DNA of 64,000 bases, taken from positions 175,588 to 239,587 of the forward strand of contig NZ_QEKY01000001.1 in the NCBI RefSeq assembly GCF_003096695.1, read 5' to 3'. The translations under genes and the position numbers were made by a program. Of the stretch, positions 26,429 through 34,317 are shown one piece after another (within the stretch, counting starts at the first letter, position 1; every line of letters starts with the position of its first letter). The notes beneath the pieces are model-generated. The model had not been told where the DNA came from and did not search any database. It was given only the letters and a program-made list of their open reading frames with translations. Origin of the DNA: Porphyromonas loveana. GTDB lineage: Bacteria > Bacteroidota > Bacteroidia > Bacteroidales > Porphyromonadaceae.

Positions 26429-27934
26429 TTGAAAATGAAAAAGATATTTAATTTTGCAGTGGCTGGTTTGCTGCTTGTCTCAAGCTTTACCGCTTGTGAC
26501 TTGGATCGCACTCCCTACAATTCTGATATCCAGCAGCCCTATGAGGACATGGCCACCACGCTGCAGTACCGGGACGGATTATATTCGATTCTTCGGGATG
26601 CAGAACAGCCCAATAGATACACCCTTTCAGAATATATGTCGGACATGTACGCTGTAATGCAGGGTGATGGCGGTCACGCAACACCTTATGTAACTTGGAA
26701 TGTTTCTCGAATCGAGTCTGCAGACCATGCGGAAAACTACTACTTTTATTTTAATAGATTGATCCAGCAGGCTAATGCTTTTGTTGGTAACGTGACCAAA
26801 GCATATGCTGGTGGCATCTATAAAACAGAAGTAGATAAAGCCAATGCGCTTATTTATTTGGCAGAGGCCAAGACTTTACAGGCTTTAGCTTTGTACCGTC
26901 TTATGGAGCGTTTCGCTTATCCCTATGATGCAAATGCAACTACTTCTCCTCAGAATTTAGGCGTTGTTTTGGTAAAGGAATACGATCCATGGGCAAGTGG
27001 TGCACGTGCAACCCAAAAGGAGACGTATGATTACATCTTGAGTCTGCTGAACGAAGCTATTCCTGCATTGGCAGAAACAAACAGCAACAACATCTATGTC
27101 AGTCGTGACTTCGCACTTGGCGTACGTGCTCGTGTACATATGCTGATGGGAAATTATACAGATGCAGCTGCTGACATTAGAGCGTTCTATCAGAAGTACA
27201 ACCTCATTTCTGTAACTTCTGCTGACGATTTTGCTGCCGCATATAGAAAAGCCAGTGCAAATCCCGAACTCATCTTCCGTGGTTATGCATCTGTAACGAC
27301 TGGTAGTTTCACTTACCAAGATTTGACAGGTGCATCTTTGGTTGGTAACAGTATTCGCTACAATCCTCGTGTTACTCCTCTGCAGTGGGTTTGTGATCTC
27401 TATAATGACGCAGACTACCGTAAGAGTACTTATATCTTCAAAGGTGTGAATGGAGATGGTGGCAAGGGTTATGTAGTGTCTAAGTTCCTCGGGGATCCTG
27501 ACTTGCGAGAAGATTCTTCGAAGGAAAATTTCAGAATAGGCTGCCGTTTCTTCTCTCTTGCTGAAGCGTATCTTATCCTTGCAGAAGCTGACATTATGAC
27601 CGGCAATACCGCAGAAGCGATGGAGCTTCTCAAAAAGTTGAGTAAGTCTCGTGGTGCTGAAGTTTCGGGCACAGACTATATGCAGATACTGAAGGATGAG
27701 CGTACTCGTGAGTTGATCGGTGAAGGTTCACGTCTTAATGACTTGATCCGTTGGAAAATGGATGTAGTAGTATCTCCGGTTCAAGCAATCCTTCATAAGA
27801 TTGCCACACCGAAAGTTCTTGATACTCCGGATCCTACTCGCGTCCCTGCAGGATTCTATGCCTTCACTTGGGAAATACCCAATCGTGATCTCACAGTGAA
27901 CACAGCTCTCGTTCGTAACTGGCCGAAACAATAA
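26429..27934 (+). CDS. ragB: RagB, SusD-like peptide-binding surface lipoprotein
   Basis: This 501-residue protein has a lipoprotein signal with lipobox FTAC (C23). The mature part is a SusD-like helical TPR scaffold: TLQALALYRLMERFAYPY, FSLAEAYLILAEADIMTG and a C-terminal ERTRELIGEGSRLNDLIRWK, the usual SusD ending. RagB caps RagA and captures extracellular oligopeptides released by gingipains and other proteases, the main carbon and energy source of the species. It shares a transcript with ragA and is followed by a strong terminator. Confidence 0.93.
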   Translation: MKMKKIFNFAVAGLLLVSSFTACDLDRTPYNSDIQQPYEDMATTLQYRDGLYSILRDAEQPNRYTLSEYMSDMYAVMQGDGGHATPYVTWNVSRIESADHAENYYFYFNRLIQQANAFVGNVTKAYAGGIYKTEVDKANALIYLAEAKTLQALALYRLMERFAYPYDANATTSPQNLGVVLVKEYDPWASGARATQKETYDYILSLLNEAIPALAETNSNNIYVSRDFALGVRARVHMLMGNYTDAAADIRAFYQKYNLISVTSADDFAAAYRKASANPELIFRGYASVTTGSFTYQDLTGASLVGNSIRYNPRVTPLQWVCDLYNDADYRKSTYIFKGVNGDGGKGYVVSKFLGDPDLREDSSKENFRIGCRFFSLAEAYLILAEADIMTGNTAEAMELLKKLSKSRGAEVSGTDYMQILKDERTRELIGEGSRLNDLIRWKMDVVVSPVQAILHKIATPKVLDTPDPTRVPAGFYAFTWEIPNRDLTVNTALVRNWPKQ

Positions 27935-27964
27935 GATATAACTTATTGAATTTCTATAAAGGTT

Positions 27965-27996
27965 GGGGCATCTATTGTGATGCCCCTTTCTTTTTT
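27965..27996 (+). terminator. Terminator of ragAB
   Basis: GGGGCATC (27965-27972) and GATGCCCC (27979-27986) form a stem followed by TTTCTTTTTT, 31 bases after the ragB stop. Confidence 0.9.
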
Positions 27997-28055
27997 GAGG
28001 AATGCGCATTCTTACAATATGTGCACCTCTATGTCAAATTTGGAGGATGCACTCT

Positions 28056-28161
28056 AAGTTCTTCATCGATATAACTCCCAAACAGCTCGCTATGATTGAA
28101 CAGAAATTAAACAATAGAACACCCTTCGAACGTTTCTTCTTAAATTTAAATTAGTGTTGCA
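28056..28161 (+). pseudogene. IS30-family transposase remnant (C-terminal fragment)
   Basis: Translating from 28056 to the TAG at 28152-28154 gives 32 codons containing FIDITPKQLAMIEQKLNNR, then TPFERFFLNLN. This is the end of an IS30-type DDE transposase with the short RPRKxLGY stretch deleted. The DNA from TTCGAACGTTTCTT to AGTGTTGCA is nearly identical to the end of the remnant at 50557-50803. No terminal repeat or start can be found. It marks past insertion next to the rag locus. The remainder of 27997-28292 holds only the leader of the next small gene. Confidence 0.65.
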
Positions 28162-28292
28162 CTTATCAGTGAAATGTGCAGGATATGAAAAATACAGTTT
28201 TTATACAAACGATTATCGTAGTAGTTGTTTTTTTGTATCTTGTCGGCGGATGATAATATCTCATATAATGTCAACCCTAAAACAGAAAGAAG

Positions 28293-28664
28293 ATGAAAAA
28301 TTTTTTGTTAGGAATTTTTTTGGTCGCGACGATGTTCTCTGCAGCTAATGCGACAGATGTTACCAAAACTTCAAGAGTTGTTAGTGTCTCAACAGTTACA
28401 AATGTGGCAAGTGTAGCTTATCTTACCAACTTTTACTGCCTAGATCTTGGAGATGGTCTTGTTCAGGTGACGGTTTTCTGCTCAGATGGTAGATCTTGTA
28501 TCTTTAATTTGAAGATCCAAGGAAATTATCATGATCCAAACAATGTAGCAAATCAAGCGAGAATTGCAGCAAATAGATTCTGTGAATCTGGTCGCCCGTG
28601 TATCGTGGGGACTACACAGCCATTCTCGAAAGGGGTGGAAGCTCAAAAAGATACAATGAAGTAA
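28293..28664 (+). CDS. Small secreted protein of unknown function, four cysteines
   Basis: This 123-residue protein starts with a clear signal peptide (about residues 1-20, NFLLGIFLVATMFSAANA). The mature part is short, with CLDLGDGLVQVTVFCSDGRSC and a later RFCESGRPC, so four or five cysteines could form disulfides in the periplasm. I do not recognise the family. ATG 28293 is preceded by an AGAAAGAAG purine stretch. It lies 358 bases after ragB, past the terminator, so it is an independent unit. The frame of the next gene is open across this gene's end, but its likely start lies 87 bases downstream. AT-rich like the rag locus, possibly acquired with it. Confidence 0.6.
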   Translation: MKNFLLGIFLVATMFSAANATDVTKTSRVVSVSTVTNVASVAYLTNFYCLDLGDGLVQVTVFCSDGRSCIFNLKIQGNYHDPNNVANQARIAANRFCESGRPCIVGTTQPFSKGVEAQKDTMK

Positions 28665-28750
28665 CCCTTTCTTCCGATCTTTGGGGCTGTTTGATCCATC
28701 GTGAGCTACTCACAGATCAAGCAGCCCTTGATCGTTTAAAGTATATGACA

Positions 28751-29602
28751 ATGAAATTCTATCGACTTGGAATCGGCCTCCTCATTATATCGTTTAATTT
28801 GCTCTGTTCCTTTGCCCAAGAGGTTACTTTGGAGGGTTTTAAGATTGATACCCTCAAAAAAGATTTTTTGGATAGATGTGTTTTGCGTGTCTATTATGAC
28901 ACAACAATAAAGCAAGATACGCTTGACGAGAATGTAAAGAGAGGGGTAACCCTGCTCCAGATAGGAAAGAAATCAAGCAAATTTGTCGATTTCTTCCAGC
29001 ATTATACCGACTCCTTGCATGATCAAATGGCAAGAAGAATGGAGCATCAAGCCATAGCGAGTGAAGTCGCGAGCTACCAATTCTCGCTTTTTTCTAAGAT
29101 TGTTTTCAGGAATCAGGTTTTTAGGGATTATCCGACCTTGGGGCGCAATGTAGTACGGCTTGGAACCGAACTTGGCGAATTCTATTCTTATGACGAAGAA
29201 CAAGTCTCGTTTGATTGGGATACTACTTCTAAAGAGGAGAAAATAATCCATGGTTATAGGTGCCATAAGGCAACCTGTATATATGGAGGACGAGTCTATA
29301 CGGCATGGTTCTCGCCAGAACTTTCATATAAGTTGGGGCCGTACGTTTTCGGGGGCTTGCCCGGCTTGATCTTTGAGATTGCCGATGCTGAAGGAGAATT
29401 TGTTTTCTCACTGAGAGCGATTATTCCGGAAAGAGGTAATGAAGATCCTATATTTTGGATCCGTAGTAGTAATGAGTCTTTTGGGAATAAGGAACAGGCT
29501 TGGAGACAGATTATAGAAAGGCATCGCAACATCCTTTTTGAGATTGACGAGGGAAAATTCATCAAGGAGGAGATACCCTATAATCCTATTGAGCGGTATT
29601 GA
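28751..29602 (+). CDS. GLPGLI family secreted protein
   Basis: A start at ATG 28751 gives 283 residues beginning with a signal peptide (MKFYRLGIGLLIISFNLLCSFAQ in one run to about residue 23); upstream in-frame ATGs at 28598 and 28745 are possible, but only the 28745 and 28751 starts place the signal at the N-terminus. The diagnostic GLPGLIFEI motif lies in the C-terminal half after YKLGPYVFGG, preceded by YRCHKATC. GLPGLI (TIGR01200) proteins are common secreted Bacteroidetes proteins without a known function, often next to TonB transporters. Here the location beside ragAB fits that tendency. Confidence 0.78.
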   Translation: MKFYRLGIGLLIISFNLLCSFAQEVTLEGFKIDTLKKDFLDRCVLRVYYDTTIKQDTLDENVKRGVTLLQIGKKSSKFVDFFQHYTDSLHDQMARRMEHQAIASEVASYQFSLFSKIVFRNQVFRDYPTLGRNVVRLGTELGEFYSYDEEQVSFDWDTTSKEEKIIHGYRCHKATCIYGGRVYTAWFSPELSYKLGPYVFGGLPGLIFEIADAEGEFVFSLRAIIPERGNEDPIFWIRSSNESFGNKEQAWRQIIERHRNILFEIDEGKFIKEEIPYNPIERY

Positions 29603-29707
29603 TAGATCGCGGGACGAGAAATTTCTCTTCTGCAACGAGTGAAGGCCCCAATTTAGGCGGGGTTTGATTGTCTACTGCTTGTTTACTTCGCATATTCTCG
29701 TGCCTAA

Positions 29708-29965
29708 AAACTTATCCACAACGAGGATTCGTTTAAACTTGTTTGGACTCATTCTAAATAAGTAGTAGTTGGAATGGCTATCTGATGAGCTGTAAGAAAC
29801 GGAAAAAGAGGTTCCAACAGCCAAAAACCGATTCTTAGGGCTTAGGATGATGATCTTTATAAATCCTAATTTCAATATTTATAAATATCGTTTTCAATAA
29901 TTATGATGTTAGACTGTAAACTCATAAAGATTGGAGATGGATTTTATAAAGGTTACATACTCTGA
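29708..29965. repeat. Dispersed AT-rich intergenic repeat, copy B
   Basis: This is the diverged partner of 13925-14175. It has the same order of blocks: AAAACTTaTCcACAACGA, GGACTCATTCTAAATAA, TGATGAG, then a ladder of GATCTTTATAAATCC, ATTTATAAATATCG, AATAATTATGATG, TCATAAAGATTGG and TTTTATAAAGGTTACAT. As in copy A, a perfect stem-loop follows within about 30 bases. No ORF is credible here. Both copies lie downstream of TonB-linked secreted-protein loci. Confidence 0.6.
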
Positions 29966-29989
29966 AAGCTTGCTTGAGTAGACCGGAAT

Positions 29990-30029
29990 GAAAAACCCCG
30001 TTGCATTCGATGCCGAATGCAACGGGGTT
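29990..30029 (-). terminator. Minus-strand terminator without an annotated gene
   Basis: AACCCCGTTGCATTCG (29994-30009) and its exact complement (30014-30029) form a 16-bp stem. On the minus strand it is followed by five T residues, whereas the plus strand has no T-run. It therefore terminates leftward transcription, for which the only candidate source is the promoter at 30283-30290. Confidence 0.7.
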
Positions 30030-30276
30030 ATGCTTGGTAATATCTATCTGCGTCTATTCCTCCTTATCTACCTTGTTTCTGAATGAATTCCCTCTCTGTC
30101 GCGCAGCATAGCCTCGCAAGCAAAGAAAAGAGATGGGCACCGGACAAGTCCCGCAAGTTGCTAATAGGCTTCTATGTTTCCTCATTGTCATCATTTACTG
30201 TCCGTAGTTTCGTTTCGGTTTGGAAAGAGCTTATATTTATATGTAATCTTGTGTACTCTGGAAATCATCCATTGCC
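29990..30276 (-). ncRNA. Candidate small RNA (or sORF transcript) of about 285 nt
   Basis: A -7 element TACATTTG lies on the minus strand at 30283-30290, and a strong minus-strand terminator lies at 29990-30029, with no annotated gene between them. The transcript would start near 30276. It contains a possible 43-codon ORF beginning ATGATGACAATGAGG near 30188, without a recognisable product. I compared it by eye with RNase P, tmRNA, SRP RNA and 6S RNA signatures and found no match. It is a hypothesis from promoter and terminator only. Plus-strand readings in 30083-30475 look non-coding. Confidence 0.35.
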
Positions 30277-30389
30277 GACGTGCAAATGTAGCAAAAAGGG
30301 AGCTTTCTCACGAACTGCATATCTAAGCCAAATCCGCATTTATGCTATTAGGCGCGAAAACATTTCTGCTCGGAATCCTCTTCTTAGTA

Positions 30390-30397
30390 TATCTTTG
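30390..30397 (+). promoter_or_regulatory. -7 element of mfd
   Basis: TATCTTTG is an exact match to the Bacteroidetes -7 element, 90 bases upstream of the mfd start. The -33 region is weak. Confidence 0.5.
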
Positions 30398-30486
30398 TTG
30401 TGTGCTCTTGTGGTGGAACAGATCTTGCAGTCGCTGATTTTTATTGGTTTCTCCTTTGATGCGGCAGGTTACTAACATATTGGCTG

Positions 30487-33400
30487 ATGAAACGTGCTGA
30501 ACGAAACGACATAACTTCCCTCTTTCAAAGTCATGCAGGTGTGCAGGCATTGACCAAAGCTCTTGAGAAGGAGCGGTTCATTGCGCTGGATGGCCTGCGG
30601 GGCTCCTCTCAATCTATTATAGTCCATGGACTCCGAAGTCGGAATCGGCCGATCCTCTGCATCGCTTCCGACATGGAGGAGGCCGGTTATTTGTATTCCG
30701 ATCTTGAGCAATTCGGAGGGGAGGGTACTGCGCTATTCTTTCCCTCGTCTTACAAGAGGGCTGTCAAATACGGTCATACCGATTCGGCTCAACAAGTGCT
30801 GCGTGCCGGGACCTTAGCAGAACTATCAGGACAGGGAAACTGTCCGCTCATCGTCTCCTATCCCGAAGCGGTGGCGGAGTGCGTCGTAGCCGTAGCGACG
30901 TTGGAGCGCGAAAAGCAAAGCATCCGACAAGGTGACCGTTTGGATCGGGAGTTCGTACGCGAACTCCTCGTTCAATGGGGATTCGAACGCACAGACTATG
31001 TGTATGAGCCCGGCCAATTTGCGATGCGTGGGAGTTTGCTTGATGTCTTCTCTTATAGTCGCGAGCTGCCGATGCGTATCGACTTCTTCGACGATGAAGT
31101 GGAGAGTATTCGTCTATTCGAAGTGGAGAGTCAGCTGTCCGTTCAGACGCTGACTGAAGCCCTTCTGATGCCCGATGTGGCCGGAGACGAACATGCCGAG
31201 GAAAGTTTTCTCTCCATCCTGCCGAAGGATACCATCATCGTGCTTCCCGACAGATCTTTTCTGGAGGAGCGTTTCCAGAGCATTTATACGGATCCGCCCC
31301 TGTTCGATGACGGCGAGGGCTTCGCCTCTTTGGAGGACATGCAGCGTAAGCTCACGCCGCCGAGCACGCTCATGAGCGGGCTGGAAGCGTTTTGTACGAT
31401 AGCTGTGGGGAGCGGTCGAAGCGGCAACTATAGAATCGGCTTTCGCATGCAGTCGCAGCCGCTCTTTCATAAGAACTTCGATCTCCTCATTGATCAGCTG
31501 GATGAATGGAAAGAAGCCGGATACAAACTCCTGCTGGCGACTGCCTCGGACAAGCAATACGAGCGGGTGGGCGAGATATTGGCCGAGCGTGGGCGAACGG
31601 ATTTGCTGCCTGAGCATCTGTCCGTGACACTGCATGCCGGATTTACGGACGAGACAGCGCGTCTGGCCGTCCTGACGGATCATCAGCTATTCGACCGTTA
31701 CCACAAGTACAACCTCAAGAGCGACAAGGCCCGCTCGGGCAAGGTGACGCTCTCGCTCAAAGAGCTCAATCAGTTCAGCACGGGAGATTACATCGTGCAC
31801 ATCGATCACGGCATCGGTCAGTTCGGCGGCCTTATCACGATGGACACGGGAGGTAAGCGGCAGGAAGTCATCAAGCTGATCTACCGCAACAACGACATTA
31901 TCTTCGTCAATCTGCACAGCCTCCACAAGCTGTCCAAGTATAAGGGTGGAGAGAACGCCACGGGCGTAGAGCTGAGCCGCCTGGGCTCGGGTGCTTGGCA
32001 GAAGATCAAGGATCGCACGAAGACACGCGTCAAGGACATTGCCCGCGATCTCATCCGTCTTTATGCCCGCAGACGGGAGGAGAAGGGCTTTGCTTTCAGC
32101 CCCGACAGCTACCTGCAGCACGAATTGGAGGCTTCGTTCATCTACGAGGACACGCCGGATCAGGAACGTGCGACCACAGAGGTAAAGGCTGATATGGAGA
32201 GCGACCGACCGATGGATCGGCTTATCTGCGGCGATGTCGGATTCGGCAAAACAGAGGTGGCCATACGCGCTGCCTTCAAGGCTGCGACTGATGGCAAGCA
32301 AGTCGCCGTCTTGGTCCCCACCACGGTGTTGGCCTATCAGCATTACCGCACTTTCAGCGAGAGGCTCCGGCAGTTTCCCGTGCGGATCGAATACATCTCA
32401 CGAGGCCGATCGGCCAAGGATGTCAAAGCCGTGCTACACGATTTGGCAGCGGGGCAGATTGATATTGTCATCGGCACGCACCGGCTTGTGAGCAATGATG
32501 TGCACTTCCGCGATCTCGGTCTCCTCATTATCGACGAGGAGCAGAAGTTCGGCGTTGCGGTCAAGGAGAAACTGCGCAAACTGCAGGTCAATGTGGACAC
32601 GCTGACGATGTCGGCCACCCCCATCCCGCGAACGCTACAGTTCTCGCTGATGGGTGCGCGCGATCTCTCCAATATCAGCACACCACCGCCCAATCGTTAT
32701 CCGATCGCCACTGAATTGGCACGCTTCAGCCCCGACATTTTGCGCGAAGCTGTCAACTTCGAAATGTCGCGCAACGGGCAGGCCTTTGTCGTGCACAATC
32801 GCATTGAGAATATAGAAGAGATAGCTGCCATCATCCGCCACGAGGTGCCGGACGCACGCGTAGCCGTCGGGCACGGACGTATGGCACCGGCCGAGCTGGA
32901 GCGCCTCATTCTGGACTTCGTCCACTACGAATATGACGTGCTCGTGGCCACTACGATCATAGAAAACGGTATCGACGTGCCCAATGCGAATACGATCATC
33001 ATCAACGATGCCCACCGCTATGGCCTCAGCGAGCTGCACCAGCTCCGCGGTCGAGTGGGCCGGAGCAATAAGAAAGCCTTCTGCTATCTGCTGAGTCCTC
33101 CTTTGGGCGTGCTGCCGGACGATTCGCGCCGCCGTCTGCAAGCCATCGAAAACTTCAGCGACCTCGGAAGCGGCATCCGGATTGCTCTGCAGGATTTGGA
33201 CATAAGAGGGGCAGGCAATGTATTGGGTGCCGAGCAGAGCGGCTTCATCGCCGATCTCGGTTACGAAGCCTATAGCAAGGTCTTCGACGAAGCGGTGCGA
33301 GAGCTCAAGGCCGAGGAGTTTGCCGAACTGTATGCCACCGACGAGAAGGCCAAGGTGTCGGCAGCGCAGTTCGTCGTGGAGACGACAGTGGAGAGCGATA

Positions 33401-33834
33401 TGGAGCTGTCATTTGCCGAGGACTACGTCCCGTTGGATTCGGAGCGAATTCTGTTGTATCGCGAGTTGGATAATCTCTCTACGGATGAGGAGTTGGAGGC
33501 TTTCAGGGAGAGGATGAAGGACCGCTTCGGACAAATACCGCCCGAAGGGGAGGAGCTGATCCGCGTGCCGCATCTGCGCCAACTGGGGCGTTCGCTCGGG
33601 ATCGAGAAGATTGTGCTGCGTGGCGGACAAATGAGCCTGCATCTCATCAGCAAGGAGGACAGCCCGTACTATCAGAGCGAGGCCTTCGGCCGACTGCTTG
33701 CGTACATCGCTGCACATACGCGTCGGTGCGAGATCAGGCAAACGGGAGGGAAACGAATCGTGCGAATCCGAGAGGTGAATGACGTGCTGACAGCTTGCGA
33801 TGTTTGTAAAGCCATTGCCACTACTGATGCGTAG
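30487..33834 (+). CDS. mfd: Transcription-repair coupling factor Mfd
   Basis: This 1115-residue DNA translocase removes RNA polymerase stalled at lesions and recruits UvrA. Domains in order: UvrB-like damage-recognition homology (about 1-400, with the conserved SYPEAVAECV region), the RNA-polymerase-interaction and relay region (about 420-500, FSTGDYIVHIDHGIGQFGGL), the RecG-like helicase (about 560-880, Walker A GDVGFGKTE, Walker B IIDEEQKFG, motif VI region HQLRGRVGRSNKKAFCYLL), and the TRCF C-terminal domain (about 950-1090). The length is normal. It is followed by a short stem region and the 41-bp repeat array. Confidence 0.96.
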   Translation: MKRAERNDITSLFQSHAGVQALTKALEKERFIALDGLRGSSQSIIVHGLRSRNRPILCIASDMEEAGYLYSDLEQFGGEGTALFFPSSYKRAVKYGHTDSAQQVLRAGTLAELSGQGNCPLIVSYPEAVAECVVAVATLEREKQSIRQGDRLDREFVRELLVQWGFERTDYVYEPGQFAMRGSLLDVFSYSRELPMRIDFFDDEVESIRLFEVESQLSVQTLTEALLMPDVAGDEHAEESFLSILPKDTIIVLPDRSFLEERFQSIYTDPPLFDDGEGFASLEDMQRKLTPPSTLMSGLEAFCTIAVGSGRSGNYRIGFRMQSQPLFHKNFDLLIDQLDEWKEAGYKLLLATASDKQYERVGEILAERGRTDLLPEHLSVTLHAGFTDETARLAVLTDHQLFDRYHKYNLKSDKARSGKVTLSLKELNQFSTGDYIVHIDHGIGQFGGLITMDTGGKRQEVIKLIYRNNDIIFVNLHSLHKLSKYKGGENATGVELSRLGSGAWQKIKDRTKTRVKDIARDLIRLYARRREEKGFAFSPDSYLQHELEASFIYEDTPDQERATTEVKADMESDRPMDRLICGDVGFGKTEVAIRAAFKAATDGKQVAVLVPTTVLAYQHYRTFSERLRQFPVRIEYISRGRSAKDVKAVLHDLAAGQIDIVIGTHRLVSNDVHFRDLGLLIIDEEQKFGVAVKEKLRKLQVNVDTLTMSATPIPRTLQFSLMGARDLSNISTPPPNRYPIATELARFSPDILREAVNFEMSRNGQAFVVHNRIENIEEIAAIIRHEVPDARVAVGHGRMAPAELERLILDFVHYEYDVLVATTIIENGIDVPNANTIIINDAHRYGLSELHQLRGRVGRSNKKAFCYLLSPPLGVLPDDSRRRLQAIENFSDLGSGIRIALQDLDIRGAGNVLGAEQSGFIADLGYEAYSKVFDEAVRELKAEEFAELYATDEKAKVSAAQFVVETTVESDMELSFAEDYVPLDSERILLYRELDNLSTDEELEAFRERMKDRFGQIPPEGEELIRVPHLRQLGRSLGIEKIVLRGGQMSLHLISKEDSPYYQSEAFGRLLAYIAAHTRRCEIRQTGGKRIVRIREVNDVLTACDVCKAIATTDA

Positions 33835-33960
33835 CGTAAGAATTTACGAGAGCTTATTATTCCGACCCTGTAGAAGCCTTCGGACTTCTGCAGGGTCTTC
33901 TCTTTGGTACGGATGGGTATAATCAGATTGCGTAGACGGAGCGATGTAACGGCCTAAGAA

Positions 33961-34186
33961 CCGATCGTAGGCATACGATGCCTCCCTGCACGATGCAGGA
34001 GACCGGCGTAGGCGTACGACGCCTTCCTGCACGATGCAGGAGACCGGCGTAGGCGTACGACACCTTCCTGCACGATGCAGGAGACCAGCGTAGGCGTACG
34101 ACACCTTCCTGCACGATGCAGGAGACCGGCGTAGGCGTACGACGCCTTCCTGCACGATGCAGGAGACCAGCGTAGGCGTACGGTGC
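33961..34186. repeat. 41-bp tandem repeat array, about 5.5 units
   Basis: Exact 41-base periodicity is seen from units starting at 34002, 34043, 34084, 34125 and 34166, with a more diverged copy before them. Each unit contains the palindrome TCCTGCACGATGCAGGA and a second inverted pair GGCGTAGGCGTACGACGCC, so each could form one or two hairpins. Unit differences are single substitutions (CGGCG/CAGCG, ACGCC/ACACC). Because 41 is not a multiple of three, the open frames across it are artefacts of stop-free repeats. The rest of 33835-34317 has a short hairpin near 33868-33896 (GACCCTGTAGAAG / CTTCTGCAGGGTC) that may end mfd transcription. Confidence 0.85.
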
Positions 34187-34317
34187 TTATTGAAACGCGC
34201 TAATTGTCAGCGACTTATGCGCGATTTGCGTAAGTCGTATTTCCAAGGCGATATTTCTTGTCCGGATGGATGATGTCGGGGTTTTTCTGAGCGATTTCGC
34301 TCGGGTACACCGGCATG

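Noticed and set aside
30083..30475. Plus-strand ORF of 130 codons before mfd
   Set aside because: No ribosome-binding site, no family, and it crosses the minus-strand promoter and the mfd promoter.
33844..34155. Minus-strand ORF of 103 codons across the tandem array
   Set aside because: It is open only because the repeat unit lacks stops in all three phases; the translation is repetitive and matches no protein type.
33961..34186. Possible CRISPR array
   Set aside because: The 41-base units are directly adjacent copies with no unique spacers, and no cas genes are in the window.
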